From NCBI GenBank assembly GCA_020058145.1, contig JAGVEP010000172.1:1-18777 (forward strand): a stretch of DNA of 18,777 nucleotides. The letters are read 5' to 3'. Position 1 is the stretch's first letter. Every line of letters starts with the position of its first letter. The notes under the pieces are model-generated. The model had not been told where the DNA came from, made no database searches, and was given only the letters and a program-made list of their open reading frames with translations. Below are positions 6,922 to 13,927 of the stretch, piece by piece. Position numbers and translations under genes: made by a program. The stretch is from Phycisphaerae bacterium. GTDB taxonomy: Bacteria; Planctomycetota; Phycisphaerae; UBA1845; Fen-1342.

Positions 6922-8916
6922 CTACTGTGCTTGCTGGGCGTACAGCTTCTCTATGTAGGGGCGGTACGTCGGGCCGCAGTTGAGCGTGCAGAACGGGTAC
7001 ATGCCATCGGGGGTGCTGTAGAGAATCACGCAACGCTTGACACGCTCGGTATCGAAGTTGTACCGGTCCATGAAGTGCATGCCAGCCGCCATCAGGGTGC
7101 GGTACGTCCGGTGGCCCGGCGCGCCACGCCCGGCGTGTTTGTTCGTCATGCCCCGCAGGGCCCGCATGAACGCCAGCGGCGTGACACGAAAGTCGCGCTC
7201 GGTCCAACGATACGAGCGCAGGAACAGCAGCATCAGGTCGAGCTTGTCCCGCCACGTCGCCAGCTTGTTTGGGCGCTGCGCTTCGATCCGGGCGGCCATT
7301 TCGTTGAACCCGGTCATTACCTTGACGATGTCGAAGAGCTTGGGGATCGGGATGGCCTCGCGCTCCGGCGTCACGAAGAAGTACGAGCCAAAGGCGCAGT
7401 CGCTGTGGCAGCTCGGGCGAATCTTGGGCTTGCCGTCGAGTGTCTGCATCATTCGGCCGAGGGGCGCCATGAAGCTGAGCGGGAAAAAGTCACGTTCCAG
7501 GTCGGCGCCGCTGCACGCCGCGAGGTCGTGGGCGAGGTCGCCGAGCGTGTAGCGTTTGGTTTCGAGCTCTGCGAGCCCGACCCGGCCGCTGAACGACACC
7601 GGCTGGTAGGAGATGGCGCTGATGACGTCCGCATTCGCGACGGCGAAGCGGAAGATCTTGGGCACCTGGCCGTCGTTCACCGTTTTCACGACCGTCGGTA
7701 CAAGGCAGACCTTCAGGCCGGTGGCGCGACAATTCTCGATTACCCGCAATTTGGATTCGAGCAGCGGCCGGCCGCGCAAACGCACGTAGTCGCCTTCATC
7801 GAGCCCGTCGAACTGGAGATAGAGCGTGTGCAGGCCCGCCTCGGCGGTCTGTTCGGCGAACTCGCGCTCGGCGAGCTTGAGTCCGTTGGTCGCGATTTGC
7901 ACGTGCGAGAAGCCCAGCGTGATGGACTGGCGGATTATGCGGTGGAAATCCGGGTGCAGAGTCGGCTCGCCGCCCGTGAATTGGATCGCGGTCGCCGGGT
8001 GCGGGTGCTGGTTCCGCAGCGCCTGGAGCATCTCGACCACCCATGCGTAGGGCGGCTCGGTGAGATAGCCGGCCTGGTTCGCGCTGGCAAAACACACCGG
8101 GCAGGTGAGATTGCAACGGTTCGAAAGGTCGATCTGAGCCAGGCACGAGGTGCTGTGATGCTGGTCACACAGACCGCAGTCCGTGGGGCAGGCCGCGGTG
8201 CCGCGGACTTGCGGCTCAAAGACGCCGCGCTCGTCCTGATAGCTCGCGCGCGTGCCGCGGAGATAGAGGTCGACGTCGCTGTTGACCTTGTCGCGGAAAT
8301 AGCCGTGCTCGGGGCAGGTTTTCTCGATCCAGACGCAGGCGTCTTTGACAAAATAGCGGCCGAGGATCAGGCACGAGCACTCGGGGCAGAGCGTCTCGAC
8401 CGTCTTGGGCAGCTCGGTGACGACTGGGCGAATGCGGGCGCCGGCGTGGGTCTTTTTCGGCTGGCGCGGGTGCGTCGGAAGCTGCGGCTGCTTGACGAAG
8501 AGCACGTCGTGCTGTCGCTCGCGCCGCGGGCCGCACTGTGGGCAGCGGGTGTCGAGGTAAATAGCGTCGGTCGGCTCGTCGTAGCTCAGTTCGCCAGCGA
8601 CGGTTTGGCCGCAGGAGGTGCACTGCCACTGCCCGGTCCAGGGCAGCCCGTTGCGGCCCTTCTGCACCGGTGAGTATTTGCGCAGCGACAGCTTGTAGCG
8701 TTCGAGTTCTGTAGCCGCGGAGTGCGGAAACACCGGCGGGCGGTGGATCTCGTGGATGGGGCGGTGCAGGACTCCGGAGTGTTGCGCACAGCCGGCGAGC
8801 AAAGCCGGTTCGGAGGTAGTGGGGACGAGCGGGCGGAGCGTGCCGTCCTGGGGCGGCACGTCGCCCGCTGACAGGCGACGTGCGACTTCGCGATCCTCAC
8901 GCTCCGCACGCTTCAT
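6922..8916 (-). CDS. MJ0619/Tes-like (COG1964) radical SAM protein with N-terminal zinc-ribbon
   Basis: The ATG at 8916 has GGAGAG 4 nt upstream and is preferred; the frame extends to GTG 8940 (672 residues, numbering used here). Order of parts: an unrecognised Pro-rich N-terminus; a CxxC...CxxC zinc-ribbon (Cys107/110/133/136); a second cysteine set typical of COG1964 (CPECSC 185-190, CPEHG 209); CPTDCGLC (251-258) with Cys266; the radical SAM cluster motif CNLTCPVC (Cys276/280/283); the SAM-binding GGEPT (323-327); and late cysteines in PSCHSDC and PFCTLNC for further clusters. This layout is that of the MJ0619 family, in which the archaeal tetraether synthase Tes joins lipid tails. It is the last gene of a minus-strand operon, 82 nt after the HgdB-like gene. 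The substrate is unknown; a lipid or other C-C bond-forming reaction is inference from the family only. Confidence 0.85.
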   Translation of the reverse strand: MKRAEREDREVARRLSAGDVPPQDGTLRPLVPTTSEPALLAGCAQHSGVLHRPIHEIHRPPVFPHSAATELERYKLSLRKYSPVQKGRNGLPWTGQWQCTSCGQTVAGELSYDEPTDAIYLDTRCPQCGPRRERQHDVLFVKQPQLPTHPRQPKKTHAGARIRPVVTELPKTVETLCPECSCLILGRYFVKDACVWIEKTCPEHGYFRDKVNSDVDLYLRGTRASYQDERGVFEPQVRGTAACPTDCGLCDQHHSTSCLAQIDLSNRCNLTCPVCFASANQAGYLTEPPYAWVVEMLQALRNQHPHPATAIQFTGGEPTLHPDFHRIIRQSITLGFSHVQIATNGLKLAEREFAEQTAEAGLHTLYLQFDGLDEGDYVRLRGRPLLESKLRVIENCRATGLKVCLVPTVVKTVNDGQVPKIFRFAVANADVISAISYQPVSFSGRVGLAELETKRYTLGDLAHDLAACSGADLERDFFPLSFMAPLGRMMQTLDGKPKIRPSCHSDCAFGSYFFVTPEREAIPIPKLFDIVKVMTGFNEMAARIEAQRPNKLATWRDKLDLMLLFLRSYRWTERDFRVTPLAFMRALRGMTNKHAGRGAPGHRTYRTLMAAGMHFMDRYNFDTERVKRCVILYSTPDGMYPFCTLNCGPTYRPYIEKLYAQQAQ

Positions 8917-8998
8917 CGCGCTCTCCGATGTTGCAGACACGCGCCAGCGACAGACGTTGCGGCGGGCGCGCCGGTCCGAACCGAAGCGCAGATTTTAC

Positions 8999-10294
8999 TC
9001 ACGGAAAGTACTTCGGGTAGCGGCGCTGTTGCTTCTTGCGGCGTTGGTAGGCCCGCGCCAGGTCGAGAAAAATCTCCAGGTCGCGCTCGACGTGGCCGCC
9101 GACCTTGTCGAAATACAGCGACCGAATCGGGATGTCATCATGCTCGGCACTGACCGCAGGATACACCGCCTCGCTGACGACGCCGTTCATGCACGTGAAG
9201 GGGCTGATGTCGATGATGCCGTCGGCGCCTTGGCGATGCAGGTAAATGGCCTTGCCGACGCTCAGCGTCATTTCACCCAAGGCCCCGGTGGCCGGCAGGT
9301 AGGGTTCGGAGTGCGCCAGAATAGCGCGGATGTCGTGGGGTTCCTCGTAACCCTCGAAATCTTCGTGTACGTGGGCGAGCAACGTCTGCTCATACTCGTA
9401 CTGCACGCGGGACTTGATCTTCAATTTCAGGTAGGCGGCGTTGAAGCGGCCAGAGTCGCGGGCGCAGTCGTACTCGCGCGACCAGTTCGTGTACCACACC
9501 CACTCAGAGATGTCGGACAGCCAGCACTCGCCGCCGAGGCGTTCGATCCGGCGTACCACGTCGTCGTTGCTGAACGTATTGAGCCGACAGTAGATTTCGC
9601 CGACGACGCCAATGAGCGGCCGGCCCCGGTCGTATTTTGCGGGCATGGCGCGAAACCGGTCACGGACTTGCTTCACGACGGTCGCAAGTTGCGCCACGCG
9701 TTCGTTGGAGGACAAGCTGGGCGTGGCGAGGGCTGCGGAAAAATCCTCAACCGCCTGCTGAAATGCGGTGTCGCTGTCGCCGGCGTGTAGCTCGTACGGC
9801 CGCGTCTTGAGCAGGAAGCGCTGGCACAAATCGCCGAGGACGATTCCCATCCACGCGGTGCGCAGGAGTTCGGCGGCGTGCTCGCCGATCCCGTCGTAGC
9901 CGTCGCCGCTGGTTGGCGAGAAAATCAGCGCGTCGCCGTAACCGCTTTCGGAAAGAACTTGCTTGAGGTAGGGAGCGTATTGTCCAAAACGGCATGGGCC
10001 CGGTGCCCTGGGCATGAAGAACGCGAGCTTCTTTGGATCGGCACCCGGTTGGCGGCAGATTTTCAGGAAATCGCCGAGGGTGACCTTGTGCGGCAGACAT
10101 TCCTCGCCGCTGCTGTGCTGTCCGCCGAGCTCAAGCGTCTCATGGTCGGAATCGGGTGTGGCATACGCCTCGACGCCGACGGAGCGGAAGGCCGCGGCCA
10201 TCAGCCGGGCACTGGCGTACGCCATTTGGGGGATGTAGAGGGTTCGGCCGGTAAGACCTCCCCGGCGGGCTGGGTCTGACACGTTTTCCACCAT
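8999..10294 (-). CDS. HgdB-like/double-cubane-cluster family protein (COG3581-type CoA-dehydratase-like)
   Basis: A 431-residue protein starting RTLYIPQMAYASAR (residues 17-30) and containing the segments TLELGGQHSSGEECLPHKVTL, APGPCRFGQY, VGEIYCRLN and FTCMNGVVSEAV. Conserved-looking cysteines are at 66, 101, 236 and 368. The fold family is that of 2-hydroxyacyl-CoA dehydratase subunits and double-cubane-cluster proteins, which take electrons from an ATP-driven activase to reach very low potentials. The start ATG is 94 nt inside the 3' end of the activase gene, in the -1 frame relative to it, with a good Shine-Dalgarno (AAGGGGA, 7-nt spacer). In other bacteria the same two parts can be one fused protein, so the pair almost certainly works together. 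The absence of an HgdA/HgdB pair argues against a classical dehydratase. Confidence 0.83.
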   Translation of the reverse strand: MVENVSDPARRGGLTGRTLYIPQMAYASARLMAAAFRSVGVEAYATPDSDHETLELGGQHSSGEECLPHKVTLGDFLKICRQPGADPKKLAFFMPRAPGPCRFGQYAPYLKQVLSESGYGDALIFSPTSGDGYDGIGEHAAELLRTAWMGIVLGDLCQRFLLKTRPYELHAGDSDTAFQQAVEDFSAALATPSLSSNERVAQLATVVKQVRDRFRAMPAKYDRGRPLIGVVGEIYCRLNTFSNDDVVRRIERLGGECWLSDISEWVWYTNWSREYDCARDSGRFNAAYLKLKIKSRVQYEYEQTLLAHVHEDFEGYEEPHDIRAILAHSEPYLPATGALGEMTLSVGKAIYLHRQGADGIIDISPFTCMNGVVSEAVYPAVSAEHDDIPIRSLYFDKVGGHVERDLEIFLDLARAYQRRKKQQRRYPKYFP

Positions 10295-13200
10295 CGCAGA
10301 ATCCCCTTGCTGTCCAGGTACGCCTCGCAGCGCGTCATCATGCCCGCATCATTCGAGTGCCCGTCGAATTGCAGCGTGAGGAACGGCTTGCCTTTGGCGG
10401 CGGGGCGAATGAAGCCCTTGATGAACGAGTCGGGTCCGCACTTGAAATTCGTCACGTAGATGATGTGCAGGTTGGGATGCTCGGCGACGAGCTTGCCCGC
10501 GGCGAGAATCCGCCGGCCGTAGGACCAATACATGTTGTCGCAGACGTCCGACACGTCGATCCCACTCACCGGCAGGGCATCGACGGGCACGGTGTTTACG
10601 CCGTACTGATCGCGCAGCTTGCGAGCGACGCCGAGGCTGACGCCGGCGTCGTGGATGTTGTAGGGACGCCCGACCAGGACGATGCCGGGCTCGTTGGTCG
10701 CAATCAGCTTGTCCAGGGCTTGCTGGCCCGCGTCGCGGTACGCGGCCCGGAAGCGGTCGAGGGCGGCCAGGCCGGCGGCGAAGGCCCGTGCGGCAACACG
10801 CGGCCGGACGCCGAGGTCCTTGACCAGATCGATCAACACGTTCTTCACGGCGTCGCGCCCGCTGCTGAAATGGAGCGTCGGACACAGGATGCGACCACGC
10901 CAGTGGCGGAACGGTGGCGCCTGACGGATGACAAACGGCAGGGTCTGGCCCCACGGGCAAACGTGGCTCTCGACGCCCGGAGTTTTTTCCTCCGTCGTCA
11001 GCAGGTTCGGGATGAAGAGGTAATCCACCCCGCGGTGGATGAGTTCCGCCGTGTGGCCGTGGGCGATGATGATCGGGAAGCAGGGTTCGGCGACGGCGGC
11101 GTCGAGACCGGCCTGCGCCAGCTGTCGATTTGTCTCGGTCGAGACGGTGACCTTGAAGCCGCAGTCGCGGAAGAAACGGCGCCACAGCGGCAGCCAGTCC
11201 CACGTGTACATCGCGAGCGGGATACCGATGGTCGTGGTCGCCCCGGCGGGATCGCCGGTGTCGTCGGCTTGGAGCAGTTCATTCCGCAACGCGCAGAGGT
11301 CGGGGATGATCGGCTGGCGGTGCGTTTTCAGGCGTTTGCGGAAGCGATCGGAGCACTTGTCGCCCCAAAACGTCTTCTGGCCCTCGACGTTGAATTCCTG
11401 GATCGAGCATTCGTTGGTGCAGGCGTGGCAAGTGAACTCACGCAGGGCGTAATCGACCTTGGTGAGGTCGTAACCCCGGAACCGCGTTTCGGCACCGGTG
11501 GCCTTGATCTTGTCGCGGGCGAGCAGCGCGGCGCCGATCGCGCCCAGCACGGCATTGTGCGGCGGAACGATGATGGTCTTGCCGGTGACACTGCTGAACG
11601 CGGCGGCGACGGCGTCGTTGTAGGCGGTGCCGCCCTGGAAGAAGATCGTGTCGCCGATTGGCCGGCCGCGCACGACGCGGTTGATATAGTTGTACGCCAC
11701 GGAGTACGCCAGGCCGGCGATGATGTCCTCGAGGCGGGCGCCGCGTTGCATGTATGTATTCACGTCACGTTCCATGAATACGGTGCAACGTTCGCCGAGC
11801 TTGATGGGGGCCTGCGAACGGAGGGCCAATTCGGCGAATTCTCCCTTGATCGAAACCCCAAGTTCCTCGGCCCGTTCTTCGAGGAAGCTCCCGGTGCCGG
11901 CGGCGCAGGCCTCATTCATGGTGAAATCGACGACGATCGATTCACCTGGCTCAGATTCCGCGGGCGCGTCGCCTGCGCCGTCCTGCGTGCCTGCGTGCCT
12001 GCGTGCCTGCGTGCCTTCCGCCTGCAGGCTGATGTACTTACTGTCCTGGCCCCCGATTTCAAAGATCGTGTCCGGCCGCTGACCGAGCAGGCGGTCGCCC
12101 ACGAAACCGGCCCCGGTTTTGTGGCAGGTAATTTCGTCGTGAATGGCGTCGGCGCCGACCAGCTCGCCGAGCAGCTCCCGCCCGCTGCCGGTGGAGCCGA
12201 CGGCGCGGATGCAAACGCCCCAGCCGACGGCCTCCTCCATTTCGCGCAGACAGCGCGTGACTACCTGGATCGGGCGGCCTTCCGTGCGGGTGAAGATCGA
12301 GTGAATTACGTCGCCGTGGTCGTCGATGAGCACGAGCTTCGTGCCGACCGAGCCGATGTCGAGGCCGAGATACGCGTCCACGCGCCGGCCGGTCGTGGAA
12401 AACTGGTAGGGTCGCGCGCGGTCACGCAGCAGCGTGACGCGCTCCAGATTGAGCGGCTTTTGTCGCGGGAAAGCATGGCCGTCGCCCTGAACCGCTGCCC
12501 TCAGGCGCGCGAGCTGCTCTTGCACGTGGGGTAGCGGCGCGGTTGCGGGTGGCTGAGCCACGTCCGCCGCGGCCAGCGCAGCCCCGACGGCGCCCAGGGA
12601 TTCGGCGGCGTCCGGAACGAGCAAGTGGTCCGCGTCGAGAGCAAAAACTTCCCGCAAGCTGCGCACCACGGCCGTGTTGGCCGACACGCCGCCGAGCAGC
12701 GCGACCGGGGGCACCGGCGTGCGGCCCTTCACCACCGCGGACTTGTAGTTCGCCGCGACGGCGTGACATAGACCGCGCAGCACCTCGCTCGGCGCGAAGC
12801 CCTTCTGTTGCGCATGGATCATGTCGCTCTTGGCAAACACGCTACAGCGGCCAGCAATCTGCGCCGTGCGCTGTGCCCCCTCAACCAGGGTGCCGATTTC
12901 TTCAACGCCGTGGCGGAGACGCTGCGCCTGTTGATCGATGAAGCCACCCGTACCCGCGGCGCAGTCTCCATTGGCACTGTAGTCGAGGATTCCCAGCCGG
13001 CCGCTGACGGGATCGGGTTCGAGGCGGAGATAGCGGCTCGACTCCCCGCCGATCTCGAAAACCGTCCGCACCTGGGGGTGCAGAAAGTCCACGGCCCGGG
13101 CCGCGGCCTGGAACTCGTTAACCGTTGTCGCCGTGAGCGCTTCGGCGACGAGCCCGGCACCGCTGCCCGTGAGCATCAACCCGGCGATGTGCTCGCCGGG

Positions 13201-13434
13201 CACCCGCCGCAGAATCTGATCGATCACCTCGCGGGTCACGTCGAGTGGCCGGCCATGTGTCCGGCGGGGGTTGACGATGCACGCGGCCCGGTCGCGCATG
13301 ACGGGCACGGCTAGGCGCCGCAGAACGCCCTCGGCATTCGAGCGTGCCAGGAGAGCGTCGGCGTCCGAGTTCGGCAAAATCAGCGCGGCCTTCACGCTGA
13401 TCGCGCCAATGTCTAGGCCGAGGAAGATGCTCAT
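10201..13434 (-). CDS. Double BadF/HgdC-type ATPase activase with DUF2229-like C-terminal half
   Basis: A 1077-residue protein with two ASKHA ATPase domains in tandem. Domain 1 (about 1-290) begins FLGLDIGAISVK; domain 2 (about 353-640) begins YLGLDIGSVGTK. Each keeps the cysteine pair that in HgdC holds a [4Fe-4S] cluster at a dimer interface: DCAAGTGGF Cys158 with GRCSVF Cys197, and EACAAGTGSF Cys510 with ERCTVF Cys550. The spacings are 39 and 40 residues, as in HgdC (127/166). One chain could thus mimic the HgdC dimer. Residues 660-1050 contain CHACTNEC, GDKC, AEPCFP, CPWGQ and the TRCEAYLDS segment of the DUF2229-type activase-related domain. The role would be ATP-driven electron injection into the partner at 8999-10294. 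An unusual 28-residue insert at about 472-499 is encoded partly by an octanucleotide repeat. The ATG is preceded by a hairpin-bracketed Shine-Dalgarno. Confidence 0.9.
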   Translation of the reverse strand: MSIFLGLDIGAISVKAALILPNSDADALLARSNAEGVLRRLAVPVMRDRAACIVNPRRTHGRPLDVTREVIDQILRRVPGEHIAGLMLTGSGAGLVAEALTATTVNEFQAAARAVDFLHPQVRTVFEIGGESSRYLRLEPDPVSGRLGILDYSANGDCAAGTGGFIDQQAQRLRHGVEEIGTLVEGAQRTAQIAGRCSVFAKSDMIHAQQKGFAPSEVLRGLCHAVAANYKSAVVKGRTPVPPVALLGGVSANTAVVRSLREVFALDADHLLVPDAAESLGAVGAALAAADVAQPPATAPLPHVQEQLARLRAAVQGDGHAFPRQKPLNLERVTLLRDRARPYQFSTTGRRVDAYLGLDIGSVGTKLVLIDDHGDVIHSIFTRTEGRPIQVVTRCLREMEEAVGWGVCIRAVGSTGSGRELLGELVGADAIHDEITCHKTGAGFVGDRLLGQRPDTIFEIGGQDSKYISLQAEGTQARRHAGTQDGAGDAPAESEPGESIVVDFTMNEACAAGTGSFLEERAEELGVSIKGEFAELALRSQAPIKLGERCTVFMERDVNTYMQRGARLEDIIAGLAYSVAYNYINRVVRGRPIGDTIFFQGGTAYNDAVAAAFSSVTGKTIIVPPHNAVLGAIGAALLARDKIKATGAETRFRGYDLTKVDYALREFTCHACTNECSIQEFNVEGQKTFWGDKCSDRFRKRLKTHRQPIIPDLCALRNELLQADDTGDPAGATTTIGIPLAMYTWDWLPLWRRFFRDCGFKVTVSTETNRQLAQAGLDAAVAEPCFPIIIAHGHTAELIHRGVDYLFIPNLLTTEEKTPGVESHVCPWGQTLPFVIRQAPPFRHWRGRILCPTLHFSSGRDAVKNVLIDLVKDLGVRPRVAARAFAAGLAALDRFRAAYRDAGQQALDKLIATNEPGIVLVGRPYNIHDAGVSLGVARKLRDQYGVNTVPVDALPVSGIDVSDVCDNMYWSYGRRILAAGKLVAEHPNLHIIYVTNFKCGPDSFIKGFIRPAAKGKPFLTLQFDGHSNDAGMMTRCEAYLDSKGILRWWKTCQTQPAGEVLPAEPSTSPKWRTPVPG
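11982..12016 (+). repeat. Octanucleotide tandem repeat inside the activase gene
   Basis: Four exact copies of CCTGCGTG (11982-12013) plus CCT. On the coding strand this encodes residues 473-485 (EGTQARRHAGTQD), between ISLQ and IVVDF of the second ATPase domain. The unit length of 8 is not a multiple of 3, so gain or loss of one unit shifts the frame. Confidence 0.95.
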
Positions 13435-13492
13435 GGTGTGGCACCGGCTAATAGCCGGTGTCCTCCGGCCGGTACGGAGCCCGGCCGCTACA
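13435..13492 (-). promoter_or_regulatory. Leader of the activase operon: Shine-Dalgarno between two hairpins
   Basis: Reading the minus strand toward the ATG at 13434: TGTAG; hairpin CGGCCGG/CCGGCCG (13487-13481 with 13472-13466, 8-nt loop); GGAGGA (13466-13461, its first G shared with the end of that stem); hairpin CACCGGC-TATTA-GCCGGTG (13460-13442); CCACACC; ATG. The Shine-Dalgarno is 26 nt from the ATG when linear, but 7 nt away if the 19-nt hairpin folds out. No clear -10/-35 pair was found upstream. Confidence 0.6.
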
Positions 13493-13703
13493 TTCTGGTC
13501 CGTGTTCCGGCGCTGGGTCCAACGCGCGAGGGGCTCCGTCTCGCGGAGCTATCGGACTGCGTGGGTCGAACTGCAGCGTCGGGGCGTTTCTGGACGCGCC
13601 CGACCGCCGCGCGAAATCCCTCGGGACCCGTGCGATAAGTATCCGCGCGGACGGCGGGCCGTCAAGGTCGGATTGCCTGACAGGGTTTCCCTGACACGGG
13701 GAG

Positions 13704-13893
13704 CATCGGCTTCCAGCCGGTGCGCACCGGCGAGACGCCGATGCTCCCCGTCATTCCTGCGCACCGGCGAGACGCCGATGCTCCCGGTCATTCCGGGTCG
13801 TCGTCAAGCGTGCGCGGTTTTCGGTCGAAAGCACTACGAGCCGGGGGCTGGTACCGCTGGGTCCTCGTCGCCGCCACCGGCAAGATGCCGGTG
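13704..13893. repeat. Cluster of 19-nt hairpins, consensus CAYCGGC-N5-GCCGRTG
   Basis: Units at 13704-13722 (loop TTCCA), 13725-13743 (GAGAC), 13762-13780 (GAGAC) and 13875-13893 (AAGAT), each with 7-nt arms. A fifth unit (loop TAATA) is at 13442-13460 in the activase leader. Several are flanked by GGGAGC or GCTCCC, which extends the pairing: 13696-13710 pairs with 13737-13751, and GCCGGTGC/GCACCGGC at 13716-13731 is a perfect 16-nt palindrome, so alternative cruciform folds are possible. Confidence 0.85.
13721..13794. repeat. Two adjacent 37-bp direct repeats
   Basis: 13721-13757 and 13758-13794 are identical except for one base (CCCC against CCCG near position 29). Each contains one 19-nt hairpin unit and ends GTCATTCC. 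The two copies are contiguous with no spacer. Confidence 0.9.
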
Positions 13894-13927
13894 CCACCCG
13901 CAAGAGGGCCGGAGTTTTCGTTGAGTC

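Larger units (their letters stand above)
13493..13927. other. Intergenic region with hairpin repeats, no gene
   Basis: The spacer between the divergent activase and phosphatase genes. Short open frames cross it on both strands, but none has a Shine-Dalgarno plus protein-like sequence. The first half (13493-13690) holds nothing I recognise beyond a small GCTCCG/CGGAGC inverted repeat near 13530-13552. The second half (13696-13893) is a cluster of 19-nt hairpins. Just before the phosphatase ATG a GGAG (13911-13914) lies 13 nt upstream, a long spacing. Confidence 0.7.

Noticed and set aside
6922..8673. Plus-strand open frame continuing from 6733 across the radical SAM gene
   Set aside because: The antisense radical SAM protein has complete catalytic motifs throughout this stretch. 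The plus-strand translation shows no recognisable motif.
8756..9790. Plus-strand open frame of 344 codons antisense to the HgdB-like gene
   Set aside because: It spans the intergenic gap and two minus-strand genes with clear families. No start signal.
10270..10300. Programmed -1 frameshift fusing activase and HgdB-like proteins
   Set aside because: The frame relation would allow it, but no standard X XXY YYZ slippery heptamer is in register and the downstream gene has its own ATG and Shine-Dalgarno. Independent initiation is simpler.
10357..12534. Long plus-strand open frame (725 codons) antisense to the activase gene
   Set aside because: It mirrors the coding strand of a clearly conserved protein in high-GC DNA. 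Composition is Arg/Ala/Asp/Val/Gly-rich with no domain, and there is no convincing ribosome site.
13721..13794. CRISPR-like pair of 37-bp repeats
   Set aside because: The two copies are contiguous with no spacers, contain a dispersed hairpin unit, and no cas gene is near.
13271..13924. Plus-strand open frames across the divergent spacer
   Set aside because: Translation consists of repeat-encoded Arg/Pro/Thr-rich sequence. There is no ribosome site, and part is antisense to the activase start.
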